Origin: Phycisphaeraceae bacterium
GTDB taxonomy: Bacteria > Planctomycetota > Phycisphaerae > Phycisphaerales > UBA1924
Length of the DNA: 64,000 nucleotides
Direction of reading: 5' to 3'
Assembly: GCA_019636495.1 (NCBI GenBank)
Contig: JAHBXL010000018.1
Coordinates: 1 to 64,000 of the forward strand
Shown: positions 7,559 to 15,525 of the stretch, piece after piece
Position numbering within the stretch: the first letter of the stretch is position 1
Layout of the letters: each line of letters opens with the position of its first letter
Translations under genes and position numbers: made by a program
Notes under the pieces: generated by a model
Database searches by the model: none
What the model was told of the DNA's origin: nothing
The model's input: only the letters and a program-made list of their open reading frames with translations

Positions 7559-9139
7559 ATGCTCAAAGCCATCGCCAACCTCCTGACCCGAAACGGCCGC
7601 CCCGGCCCCGCCGAGCGGAGCACGGAGGCTCCGCGCGGCGGAGGGGGCCGACACGGGGGGCGGGGTGGGCGACGGTTCGTGGTGGCGAAGTTCGATTCGG
7701 CGCAGACCACGCCTGACAACCGCAAGCACTGGGCGAACGCGGACGGCCTGTCGCCCAACGCGGCGATCAATCCGGAAGTGCGGCGCATCCTCCGCAACCG
7801 CGCCCGGTACGAGGTTGCCAACAACTCCTACGCCAAGGGCATCGCGCTCACACTCGCCAACGACACCATCGGCACCGGTCCCCGGCTCCAGATGCTCACG
7901 GATGACGCCGATGCCAACGCCCGCATCGAGGACGCCTTCGAGCAGTGGTCGCGGGCCGTGGATCTGGCGGGCAAACTCCGGACGATGCGGCTGGCACGGG
8001 CCGAGAGCGGCGAGGCGTTCGCTCTCCTCGTGAGCAACCCGGCGATCGGCTCTCCCGTGTCGCTGGATCTCAAGCTCATCGAGGCGGACCAGGTCTGCAC
8101 GCCGCTCCTGCGGCGCGGCCGCACGGATGAGGTGGATGGGATCGTCCTCGACCAGTGGGGCAACCCGTCGGCGTATCGCGTGCTCAAGCGTCACCCGGGC
8201 GACAGCGGCCTTCTCCGCGCACCGATCGACGACCTCACCGCGTACGACACCTATGCGGTTTCGGCCGTGGTGCATTATTTCCGCGCCGATCGGCCGGGCC
8301 AGCTCCGCGGCATCCCGGACATCACGCCGGCGCTCCCGCTGTTCGCGCAGCTCCGCCGGTACACGCTCGCGACCATCGCCGCCGCTGAGACAGCGGCCAA
8401 CTTCGCCGCCGTCATCTACACCGACGCTCCTCCCAACGGCGAGGCCGACCCGCTGGAGCCGATGGATGAGGTCGAGCTCGAGCAGCGCCTCGCCACGGTC
8501 CTCCCCGGCGGCTGGAAACTCGGTCAGGTCCACGCCGAGCAGCCGACGACCACCTTCGGCGAGTTCAAGCGCGAGATTCTCAACGAGATCGCCCGCTGCC
8601 TGAACATGCCGTTCAACGTCGCGGCGGGGAACTCCTCGGGTTACAACTACGCCAGCGGCCGCCTGGACCACCAGGTGTACTTCAAGAGCATCCGCGTCGA
8701 GCAGCATCACCTGCAGCTCGCCGTGCTCGACCGCCTGCTCAAAGCGTGGCTCAACGAGGCCGTGCTCGTCGAGGGGCTGCTCCCGCAGTCGCTTCGTGAG
8801 CGCGGGGTGGCACTGCCCGAGCACGCATGGTTCTGGGATGGCGTCGAGCACGTCGATCCCGCCAAGGAAGCGACCGCCCAGGCCACACGGCTGGCCAACC
8901 ACACGACCACGCTCGCAGCCGAATACGCCCGCCAGGGACGCGACTGGGAGCAGGAGCTCCGCCAGCGCGCCAAAGAGCTCGTCCTCATGGATGAACTCGG
9001 ACTGACCCCCGCCCCCCAGACCCCCACGGCTCCCGCGGGCAACGCGCCTGCACCCACAGAGGACGACACCGATGGCAACGAAGACTCCGACCGCTCCCGC
9101 TCCGAAGACTCGACTCGCGCCCAAGCGTCTGTGGCTTGA
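7559..9139 (+). CDS. Phage portal protein (lambda GpB family)
   Basis: The 526-residue protein has typical portal features: an N-terminal segment with NADGLSPNA, NPEVRRILRNRARYEVANN and the GTGPRLQ turn, followed by the central beta-rich and stem regions. The end is Pro/Ser/Asp-rich. Twelve copies would form the DNA channel at the capsid vertex. Its last 68 nt overlap the protease-capsid gene in another frame. Confidence 0.92.
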   Translation: MLKAIANLLTRNGRPGPAERSTEAPRGGGGRHGGRGGRRFVVAKFDSAQTTPDNRKHWANADGLSPNAAINPEVRRILRNRARYEVANNSYAKGIALTLANDTIGTGPRLQMLTDDADANARIEDAFEQWSRAVDLAGKLRTMRLARAESGEAFALLVSNPAIGSPVSLDLKLIEADQVCTPLLRRGRTDEVDGIVLDQWGNPSAYRVLKRHPGDSGLLRAPIDDLTAYDTYAVSAVVHYFRADRPGQLRGIPDITPALPLFAQLRRYTLATIAAAETAANFAAVIYTDAPPNGEADPLEPMDEVELEQRLATVLPGGWKLGQVHAEQPTTTFGEFKREILNEIARCLNMPFNVAAGNSSGYNYASGRLDHQVYFKSIRVEQHHLQLAVLDRLLKAWLNEAVLVEGLLPQSLRERGVALPEHAWFWDGVEHVDPAKEATAQATRLANHTTTLAAEYARQGRDWEQELRQRAKELVLMDELGLTPAPQTPTAPAGNAPAPTEDDTDGNEDSDRSRSEDSTRAQASVA

Positions 9140-11063
9140 GGCTGCCGCTCCACCGGCGGGCACCTCTCCGCTCACGCTCACTGGCACGGCGGAGATCACC
9201 GCCATCGCCGCCGGCGCCGGCGGGGCCGATGCCGAGAAGGCACTGCCTCGCTTCAAGATGCTGGCGTACACCGGCGGTGCCATGCGCGTCGCCGGCTGGC
9301 GTCACCCGGTGATACTCGATCTCGCCGGGCTGTCGGTCCCGTCGCAGAACCGCCCGATCCGGTTCGCCCATGACCCGGCTGCCGGCGTCGGACACACCGA
9401 CGCGATCAAGGTCGAGGGCGGTCAGCTCGTGGCGACCGGCGTGATCTCGCGCGACACCGCGACCGCCCGCGAGGTGGTTGCGTCTTCCCGGAACGGGTTC
9501 CCGTGGCAGGCTTCGGTGGGCGCGAGCGTCGAGGAGTTCGAGTTCATCCGCGAGTCGCAGAAGGCGATCGTGAACGGCCAGGAGTTCGCCGGCCCCGTCA
9601 ACGTCGTTCGCAAGGCGACACTCGGCGAGATCAGCTTCGTGGACCTCGGTGCCGACGGGCGCACCAGCGCCTCCATCGCCGCCCAGCAGGGCGGGGGTGG
9701 CAGCGGCAGTCCGGCCGGCGGTGATGCCGATCCTGCACCTGGGGCGGGCGCTGCCGCTCTCCGCGCCGAGGCGCTCGCGGAGACGAGTCGCATTGCGGCC
9801 GTGCGGAAGATCTGCGCCGGCAAGCACCTCGACATCGAGGCCCAGGCCATCCGCGACGGGTGGGACGCCACCCGCACCGAACTCGAAGTGCTCCGCGCCA
9901 GCCGACCCAAGGCCCCGTCCATCCACGCGCCCGATACGAGCATCACCGGCGAGGTCCTGGAGGCCGCGTGCTTCCAGAGCGCCAAGCTCGAGGGACTCGA
10001 CAAAGTCTGTTCGGCGCAGGCGCTGGAGGTCGCGTCCAAGCGGTTCCAGAGCGGGCTGGGCCTGCAGGAGCTTCTCATCGAGGCGGCCATCGCCAACGGC
10101 TACACGGGCCGCACGTTCCGCGACAGCCGCCGAGTCCTCGAGGCCGCGTTCGGGCGGGGCGTCGAGGCGGGGATGACGATCATCGACGTCGGGGGCATCC
10201 TCTCCAACGTCGCCAACAAGTTCCTCCTCGAAGGGTTCTTCAGCGTCGAGCGCGTGTGGCGGAGCATCTGCGCCGTCCGCAACGTGTCGGACTTCAAGAC
10301 CGTCACGAGCTACCGCCTGGTGGGCAAGGACCAGTACGAGCAGGTCGCGCCCGGCGGCGAGCTCAAGCACGGCACCCTCGGCGAGGAGACCTACAGCAAC
10401 AAGGCTGACACCTACGGCCTGATGCTGGCGATCGACCGCCGCGACATCATCAACGACGACCTGGGCGCGATCACCACCGTGCCCCGGAAGCTCGGCCGCG
10501 GGTCGGGCCTCAAGATCAACGACGTGTTCTGGACGGCGTTCATGAACAACGCCGCGTTCTTCGCGGTCGGCAACAAGAACTTCATCTCGGGCGCGGACAC
10601 CGCGCTGGGTATCGACGGCCTCACCAAGGGCGAGGTCACGTTCATGGACCTGGTGGATTCGGACGGCAAGCCCACGGGCGTCATGCCGTCGATCCTGCTG
10701 GTTCCCACGGCGCTCTCGGCGGTGGGCACACAGCTCTACAAGAGCGTGGAGATGCGCGACACCACGGCGAACACCAAGTTCCCCGTCGCCAACCCGCACC
10801 AGGGCAAGTTCCGCATCGAGGTCAGTCGCTACCTCTCCAACGCGCTCTACACCGGCAACTCGGCCAAGGCGTGGTACCTCCTCGCCGATCCGAGCGACCT
10901 TCCGGTCATCGAGATGGCGTTCCTCAACGGGCAGGAGGCCCCGACCATCGAGACCTCCGACGCGGACTTCAGCCAACTCGGCGTGCGGATGCGCGGGTAC
11001 CACGACTTCGGCGTCGCGCTGCAGGACCCCCGCGGCGGCGTCAAGAGCAAGGGCGAGGTGTAA
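9072..11063 (+). CDS. Prohead protease - major capsid protein fusion
   Basis: A 663-residue polyprotein. Residues about 50-215 resemble a prohead protease (RPIRFAHDP, TGVISRDTATAREVV, LGEISFVDLGADGRTS). A Gly/Ala-rich linker with a helical scaffold-like stretch follows (about 215-330). The capsid-type domain runs from about residue 350 to the end (ILSNVANKFLLEGF, RRDIINDDLGAI, a C-terminal FRIEVSRYLSN). The fusion would put assembly protease, scaffold and coat in one precursor. The start lies inside the portal gene. Confidence 0.88.
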   Translation: MATKTPTAPAPKTRLAPKRLWLEAAAPPAGTSPLTLTGTAEITAIAAGAGGADAEKALPRFKMLAYTGGAMRVAGWRHPVILDLAGLSVPSQNRPIRFAHDPAAGVGHTDAIKVEGGQLVATGVISRDTATAREVVASSRNGFPWQASVGASVEEFEFIRESQKAIVNGQEFAGPVNVVRKATLGEISFVDLGADGRTSASIAAQQGGGGSGSPAGGDADPAPGAGAAALRAEALAETSRIAAVRKICAGKHLDIEAQAIRDGWDATRTELEVLRASRPKAPSIHAPDTSITGEVLEAACFQSAKLEGLDKVCSAQALEVASKRFQSGLGLQELLIEAAIANGYTGRTFRDSRRVLEAAFGRGVEAGMTIIDVGGILSNVANKFLLEGFFSVERVWRSICAVRNVSDFKTVTSYRLVGKDQYEQVAPGGELKHGTLGEETYSNKADTYGLMLAIDRRDIINDDLGAITTVPRKLGRGSGLKINDVFWTAFMNNAAFFAVGNKNFISGADTALGIDGLTKGEVTFMDLVDSDGKPTGVMPSILLVPTALSAVGTQLYKSVEMRDTTANTKFPVANPHQGKFRIEVSRYLSNALYTGNSAKAWYLLADPSDLPVIEMAFLNGQEAPTIETSDADFSQLGVRMRGYHDFGVALQDPRGGVKSKGEV

Positions 11064-11146
11064 GCAACATGGGAGTAGGAGCGGAGATCGGCAGCGGGAT
11101 CGAAGAAGAACAGTCCGGGATCACACCCGGCGAAGGAGAAGGCAGC

Positions 11147-11494
11147 ATGGCATCGGGACCGGCGAAGTTCGTGCAAGAGGGCGCAGCGATCGACTACACC
11201 CCGGGCGCGGATGTGCTCACCGGCGCGGTGGTCGTCCAGTCGGAACTTGTGGGCGTGGCGCAGGGACCGATCAAGGCCGGCCAACTCGGCTCGCTCGCAG
11301 TGTCGGGCGTGTTCGACTTCCCCAAGGCGTTGGGCGCCGGCAGCGGGATGCCAGCTGGCACCAGCGCCTACTGGGACGCGGCGGCGCAGAACGCGACCAA
11401 GAACGCCGCGGCGGGTGCGAACAAGCTCATCGGCAAGACGGTGAAGACCACCGTCGACGCCGACACGACCGTCCGCATCCGCCTCTTGCAGTGA
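11147..11494 (+). CDS. Capsid decoration protein, DUF2190-like
   Basis: A 115-residue protein rich in small residues: FVQEGAAIDYTPGADV, GVAQGPIKAGQLGSLAVSGVFDFPKA. This is the pattern of DUF2190 capsid-stabilising proteins, trimeric or monomeric spikes on tailed-phage heads. ATG 11,147 has AAGGAG 8-9 nt upstream; an in-frame ATG at 11,069 would add a 26-residue acidic leader. It lies directly after the coat gene, as expected. Confidence 0.78.
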   Translation: MASGPAKFVQEGAAIDYTPGADVLTGAVVVQSELVGVAQGPIKAGQLGSLAVSGVFDFPKALGAGSGMPAGTSAYWDAAAQNATKNAAAGANKLIGKTVKTTVDADTTVRIRLLQ

Positions 11495-11504
11495 GGAGGG
11501 GCAC

Positions 11505-11885
11505 ATGGGCGACCTGCTCGACCGTGGCTCCGCGTTCCTGGATGACCAGCGGCATCGGCACATGAGCCGCACCGTGGTCTACCGACGGGGCGCGGAGGAG
11601 AAGGAAGTCCAGGTCACGATCGGACGCACCGAGTTCGAGCAGGCCGACGACGCGGGGCTGATCCACCGAACGGAGTCACGGGACTTCCTGATCCGGACTG
11701 CGGATCTGGACTTCGGGTCCGGCCCGATCCTCCCGCGGGCCGGCGATCAGGTGCGTGAGACGGTTGGAGCGCAGGTGTTCGTGTATGAGGTCAACGCGCC
11801 GGGTGGGCAGCCACCTTTCCGGTACAGCGACCCCTACCGGCGAGTCCTTCGGGTTCACACCAAGCACGTTGGCACGGAGTCGTGA
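11505..11885 (+). CDS. Head-tail connector candidate
   Basis: The 126-residue protein is mostly beta-strand by composition (VVYRRGAEEKEVQVTIGRT, FLIRTADLDF, VFVYEVNA) and sits between the decoration protein and the tail-completion genes. Small beta-rich proteins here are usually head-closure or stopper proteins that join portal and tail. It overlaps the next gene by 1 nt. Confidence 0.6.
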   Translation: MGDLLDRGSAFLDDQRHRHMSRTVVYRRGAEEKEVQVTIGRTEFEQADDAGLIHRTESRDFLIRTADLDFGSGPILPRAGDQVRETVGAQVFVYEVNAPGGQPPFRYSDPYRRVLRVHTKHVGTES

Positions 11886-12172
11886 TGGCCCCCCCCCATG
11901 ATGGCAACGGACAGAACGGGACCAACGGGACACGGGCTCGGTGGGCCGGCGTGCTCGTCACGATCATCCTCGCCGCCGGCGCAATGACGATCCAGTGGGG
12001 CGTGGTCACGACCAAGCTCCAGCAGGTCGAGAAGCGGCTCGACGAGTTCATCGGCGAGGCCCGCTCCATCCGCGCCGACTACCAGGCAATGGAGCGGCGA
12101 GTGTCGTACCTCGAGGGCAAGGTCGCGGGCCTGAGCGCCGCGGCGGAAGCGGCAAGGGGAGGCCGTCCGTGA
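11885..12172 (+). CDS. Small membrane protein with coiled coil
   Basis: A 95-residue protein with an N-terminal hydrophilic arm, one membrane helix (about residues 20-40, WAGVLVTIILAAGAM) and a long C-terminal coiled coil (VEKRLDEFIGEARS, MERRVSYLEGKVAGL). ATG 11,885 has GGAG at 5-nt spacing; the GTG 3 nt upstream is too close to it. The layout recalls small phage membrane proteins of the holin or spanin-accessory kind, but the family is not recognised. Confidence 0.55.
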   Translation: MAPPHDGNGQNGTNGTRARWAGVLVTIILAAGAMTIQWGVVTTKLQQVEKRLDEFIGEARSIRADYQAMERRVSYLEGKVAGLSAAAEAARGGRP

Positions 12173-12600
12173 GCACCATCGCCGCTATTGCGGACGCCGT
12201 CGCAGCCCACATCAATGCGGGCACGTTCTCGCAGCCGGTAAGCGCCGTGCGGATGTACCAGCCCGCGTTCACGCTTGAGGACCTGGCCGACCTGCGGGTG
12301 TCGGTGGTGCCCCGGACCACGGCAATCACCGCTGCCAGCCGGGACAGCAGCGTGTTTGAGTGCGTTGTTGACGTCGGGGTGCAGAAGAAGCTCCCCGCGG
12401 AGGATGCGCAGGGCGTGATCGATGGTCTGCTTGACCTTGTCGAGGAGATCGCCGACCACCTGCGGCTGAAGCGGCTGCCAGATGCTCCAGAGGCGGCGTG
12501 GGCGGGAATCGCCCACGAGCCTGTGGTGTCGAGCGAGTCGCTGGAGCAGCACCGGGTGTTCACGAGCGTCCTGAGCATCACCTACCGGATGCGGAGGTAA
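12169..12600 (+). CDS. Tail terminator/completion-like protein
   Basis: A 143-residue protein starting at a GTG that overlaps the previous stop. It opens with a helix (IAAIADAVAAHINAG), has central strands (LRVSVVPRT, FECVVDVGVQKK) and a helical part, and ends with FTSVLSITYRM. Size, fold pattern and position just before the tail tube fit tail-terminator proteins. Confidence 0.6.
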   Translation: MSTIAAIADAVAAHINAGTFSQPVSAVRMYQPAFTLEDLADLRVSVVPRTTAITAASRDSSVFECVVDVGVQKKLPAEDAQGVIDGLLDLVEEIADHLRLKRLPDAPEAAWAGIAHEPVVSSESLEQHRVFTSVLSITYRMRR

Positions 12601-12602
12601 TC

Positions 12603-12860
12603 GTGCGGAACGTCGTGTTCATCAAGGTGGAACTCGAGGAGGGCGACAAGCCGCTCTCCGATACGCCGCTGGTGGCAACGTTCACGCTGATGGCGGCGCA
12701 CACCAACACGCAGGCGATGACGCTCTCCGACGGCAAGGGCGTGGAGATCCCTGTGCCGGCTGGGACTCAACTGCCGTTCGAGCAGGTCAACCTGGCGGAC
12801 ATCTTCGTGCGGAGCAAGGGTGGCGAGGTGGCGTTCGTGGTCGGCCATACGGCCGGATAG
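12603..12860 (+). CDS. Small phage protein, unknown function
   Basis: An 85-residue, beta-rich protein starting at a GTG with GGAGG upstream. It has KVELEEGDKPLSDTPLVATFTL near the start and IFVRSKGGEVAFVVG near the end. It lies between a tail-completion gene and the tail tube gene and is probably virion-associated. No family was recognised. Confidence 0.6.
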   Translation: MRNVVFIKVELEEGDKPLSDTPLVATFTLMAAHTNTQAMTLSDGKGVEIPVPAGTQLPFEQVNLADIFVRSKGGEVAFVVGHTAG

Positions 12861-12875
12861 GGCAGGAGAACGACG

Positions 12876-13304
12876 ATGGCGATCAAACTCGGCATGGAAG
12901 CGAAGCTGCTCTACAAGGTCGGCGGTCAGGCCGGCGGCGGAGCATGGGTGGTGCTCGGCAATACGCGCGACGTGACCCTCAACCTCGAAGCGGGCGAGGC
13001 AGACGTGACCACCCGCGCCAACAGCGGATGGCGGGCCACGGTCGCCACGCTCAAGGAGGCCAGTGTCGAGTTCGAGATGGTGTGGGACACGGCGGATGCC
13101 GGGTTCACCGCGATCAAGAACGCCTTTTTCGGCAACGACCCGATCGGCTTCCAGATTCTGGACGAGACCAGTGGGCAGGGCCTGCAGGCCGACTTCTCGA
13201 TCACGAACTTCTCGCGGAACGAGGCGCTGGAGGAGGCGATCACCGTGTCGGTCACCGCGAAGGTGACGTACTCGGCGACGGCGCCTTCATGGATCGGTGG
13301 TTAG
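12876..13304 (+). CDS. Major tail tube protein (TP901-1 type)
   Basis: The 142-residue protein shows the tail-tube signature: GNTRDVTLNLEAGEADVTTR, WRATVATLKEASVEFEM, a central FGNDPIGFQILDE and a C-terminal AITVSVTAKVTY. Rings of this protein form the tail tube. The presence of a tube protein without a visible sheath protein points to a siphovirus-type tail. Its stop codon shares bases with that of a convergent minus-strand gene. Confidence 0.85.
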   Translation: MAIKLGMEAKLLYKVGGQAGGGAWVVLGNTRDVTLNLEAGEADVTTRANSGWRATVATLKEASVEFEMVWDTADAGFTAIKNAFFGNDPIGFQILDETSGQGLQADFSITNFSRNEALEEAITVSVTAKVTYSATAPSWIGG

Positions 13305-13849
13305 CACTTGATTACGAGAGGCGGTGCTTTCGAATGGACGTAGATCACAGTCACAGGCCGAACTCGCACAAAGCCGCCCGCCGCGGTGAACGCCTTGTAC
13401 TCCGTCTTCAAGTCAGCCGCGTCCACCGGAGCCTTGCCCGAGACATCTGTGATCAAGAGGTAGCGAACTTTGGCAACCGTTTCGTGCGTCAGCTTGCGGA
13501 GTTCGGACCCGTTTGAGATTGGTCTGTGACCGGACGCTGTGTACCGCTTCGTCTTCTTGTTGAACACCAGGTGACGCACCGCGAACTCAATGGAGACTCG
13601 ATTCGTGACGCCAATCTCAAAGTCAATCTGGTTCGGTTTCTTGGCCGTGGCGGCGGCCGGCAATTGGGCCTTCTTCTGTCGCTTGATGCGGGGATAGCCC
13701 CTCCCCTTCAGGATGTAGTAGAGCAACAGCTCAAAGTGCTTCTCGGTGTATCGCTTTCGTGCCGCGAACTCGTCTGCGATGCCACAGAGTTCGAGTGCCA
13801 GTTCGATCAGGGTGTCTTTGGTGGGGTATTCCGGCTGCTTCTTAGCCAT
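13301..13849 (-). CDS. Antisense cargo gene in the tail operon, unknown (nuclease-like pattern)
   Basis: A 182-residue basic protein encoded against the tail operon, exactly between the tube and chaperone genes. A helical first part (IELALELCGIADEF) is followed by LLLYYILKGRGYPRI, then QIDFEIG...SIEFAVRHL and YLLITDV strands. The D...E..A spacing hints at a PD-(D/E)XK-like fold, but this is weak. Base composition is visibly AT-richer than the neighbours, as expected for acquired cargo. ATG 13,849 is preferred; a longer start at 13,876 would overlap the divergent chaperone start. Confidence 0.7.
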   Translation of the reverse strand: MAKKQPEYPTKDTLIELALELCGIADEFAARKRYTEKHFELLLYYILKGRGYPRIKRQKKAQLPAAATAKKPNQIDFEIGVTNRVSIEFAVRHLVFNKKTKRYTASGHRPISNGSELRKLTHETVAKVRYLLITDVSGKAPVDAADLKTEYKAFTAAGGFVRVRPVTVIYVHSKAPPLVIKC

Positions 13850-13866
13850 CACAGAAGGGTACACCG

Positions 13867-14370
13867 ATGCGGTCATTCAAGGACAATGCGGACAGGCAGT
13901 GGTCGGTGGACATCAACGTCACCGCCATCAAGCGCGTGCGCGGCCTCACCGGCGAGGACCTCATGCAGGTCATCGAGGGGACGCTGATCGAGAAGCTGAT
14001 CCGCGATCCCGTCCTGCTCTGCGATGTGGTCTACGCGATCTGCAAGCCCGAGGCGGACGCACGGAGCATCTCCGACGAGGAGTTCGGCAAGGCGATGGCC
14101 GGCGACGCGATCGAGTCCGCGACAACGGCGGTTCTGGAGGAACTCGTGGGTTTCTGCCCGAGCCCGAGGGACCGGGCCAACCTCGGGCGGGTGTTCCAGG
14201 CCACGCGGAAGGTGATGGACCGGGCGCGGGACCTGGTGGAGAAGAAGCTCGACAGCGGGGAACTGGATCGGCTGGCGGACCGCCTGCTGGCAGATGGATC
14301 ACAGGAAGCGACTGCTGGAAGCTCGTCCATCAGTGCGCCGGAATCCTCGGCATCGACCCCGGCCCCCTGA
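13867..14370 (+). CDS. Tail assembly chaperone, upstream frame (GpG-like)
   Basis: A 167-residue, mainly helical protein (INVTAIKRVRGLTGEDLMQV, LLCDVVYAICKPEADA) with an ISDEEFGKAM segment and a low-complexity Ser/Ala/Pro tail. It lies between the tail tube and tape-measure genes, the classic chaperone place. The overlapping -1 frame continues into a second conserved part (14,295-14,603) that lacks its own start. A -1 programmed frameshift giving a long and a short form is inferred. Confidence 0.75.
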   Translation: MRSFKDNADRQWSVDINVTAIKRVRGLTGEDLMQVIEGTLIEKLIRDPVLLCDVVYAICKPEADARSISDEEFGKAMAGDAIESATTAVLEELVGFCPSPRDRANLGRVFQATRKVMDRARDLVEKKLDSGELDRLADRLLADGSQEATAGSSSISAPESSASTPAP

Positions 14371-14603
14371 CCCTCCGTGATCTGGTGGCGATGCTCGACG
14401 GCAGACAGCGTCACGATTGGTCGATCGCATCCGCCGTCATGGCGCTCATCGCCAACATCCACCGCGACCCCAAGCGATCCCGCCGACTCAACCCCACCGA
14501 CTTCGACCCCTTCACCAAGCGCCACCGGCCCATCCTGGTCGGCGTGTCGGTCCTCAAGGACGTGTTCATCGACGGCAAGATGCCCAAGGAGGCTCACGGA
14601 TGA
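14295..14603 (+). CDS. Tail assembly chaperone, frameshifted downstream part (GpT-like)
   Basis: This frame, -1 relative to the upstream chaperone, holds about 102 coding residues with a protein-like pattern: CAGILGIDPGPLTLRDLVAM, then W..ASAVMALIANIHRDP and FDPFT. These motifs recur in phage tail proteins encoded after the chaperone. Its first conserved residues precede any ATG or GTG in frame, so translation probably enters by frameshift. No canonical heptamer is visible; the coordinates mark the conserved part only. Confidence 0.6.
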   Translation, partial: WITGSDCWKLVHQCAGILGIDPGPLTLRDLVAMLDGRQRHDWSIASAVMALIANIHRDPKRSRRLNPTDFDPFTKRHRPILVGVSVLKDVFIDGKMPKEAHG

Positions 14604-15085
14604 AGTTCCTCAGCTCGCTTTCCACCCGCCATTACGTCTACATCGTCGGCCTGATGCTCATGGCGCTTGTGCTGGCGTCGTGCGCGGGCTTCGACCTGGG
14701 CGACCTCGTGAAGGTCAAGACGCCGAACACCATCCAGCAGACCACGGGGCTGCCATCCACGCTCAGCCTGAACGAGGCCGAGGTCGAGTACCAGAACTGG
14801 TTCAACCAGACGCAGACGACCGGTGCGCAGTGGAAGGGGAACATCGAGAAGGCCGGGGAGCTCCGCGGCCTGTTCAGCCAGCTCACGCTGTCGGCCTTCG
14901 ACACCGTCGGGCCCACGGTCGCGGGCCTGCCCGTGCTCGGCCCCGCGCTGCCGGCGCTCACCGGGATCGTCGGGCTGTTCATCGGTTCGGGCCGGCTCCG
15001 CAAGGAGAAGGAGGCGTCGTTCAACAAGGGCCTGGAGAAGGGCAGTGGCCTCACGGGAGGCACTCCGGGCGGGAGCGGCGTGTGA
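14600..15085 (+). CDS. Phage lipoprotein with C-terminal hydrophobic segment
   Basis: A 161-residue protein with AAGGAGG before its ATG. The N-terminus is a lipoprotein signal: basic start, hydrophobic VGLMLMALVLASC, with the lipobox Cys at about residue 29. The middle is polar and Gln/Asn-rich (QNWFNQTQTTG). Near the C-terminus lies a long hydrophobic stretch (LPVLGPALPALTGIVGLFIG), then a basic Gly-rich tail. It should sit in the cell envelope. Lysis or superinfection exclusion are possible roles, neither shown. Confidence 0.65.
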   Translation: MKFLSSLSTRHYVYIVGLMLMALVLASCAGFDLGDLVKVKTPNTIQQTTGLPSTLSLNEAEVEYQNWFNQTQTTGAQWKGNIEKAGELRGLFSQLTLSAFDTVGPTVAGLPVLGPALPALTGIVGLFIGSGRLRKEKEASFNKGLEKGSGLTGGTPGGSGV

Positions 15086-15525
15086 TCACCATGCGGATCA
15101 AGGACATGTTCTTCGACCGCGCGGCGGTGGTCCGCGCGGCCGATGGGGCCAAGCGGAAGGTGCTCAGCAAGGCCGGCGCGTTCATCCGCACGGCGGCCCG
15201 CACGAGCATCCGCAAGCGCAAGGGCTCCACGCCCGCGGGCAAGCCTCCCCACTCGCACGAAGGGAGCCTGCGTCGACTGATCCTCTTCGGGTACGACAAA
15301 GCGGCCGACTCCGTGGTCGTCGGCCCAGTGGGGTTCAAGAAGAGCGTCGCCCCCAACGTGCTGGAGTACGGCGGCGACACCGTCGTGCTGCGTCGCAGAG
15401 GCGGGAAGCTCACCTCGCAGAAGGTCAAGATCGCCGCGCGGCCGTACATGGCCCCCGCGCTGGAGCAGGAGCGGCCGAAGCTGCCGCTGCTATGGCGGAA
15501 CAGCATCCGCAGGAGTCAACCATGA
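15082..15525 (+). CDS. HK97 gp10-like tail completion protein
   Basis: A 147-residue basic protein starting at a GTG with GGGAG 6 nt upstream, overlapping the previous stop. It has RAADGAKRKVLSKAGAFIRT, basic RKRKGS, the PP.SH.G..R turn, a VGP.GF segment, and IAARPYMAPALEQERPKL at the end. This is the usual architecture of HK97 gp10/minor-tail completion proteins, which join tail and head. Its position after the chaperone rather than before the tube gene is unusual. Confidence 0.65.
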   Translation: MITMRIKDMFFDRAAVVRAADGAKRKVLSKAGAFIRTAARTSIRKRKGSTPAGKPPHSHEGSLRRLILFGYDKAADSVVVGPVGFKKSVAPNVLEYGGDTVVLRRRGGKLTSQKVKIAARPYMAPALEQERPKLPLLWRNSIRRSQP

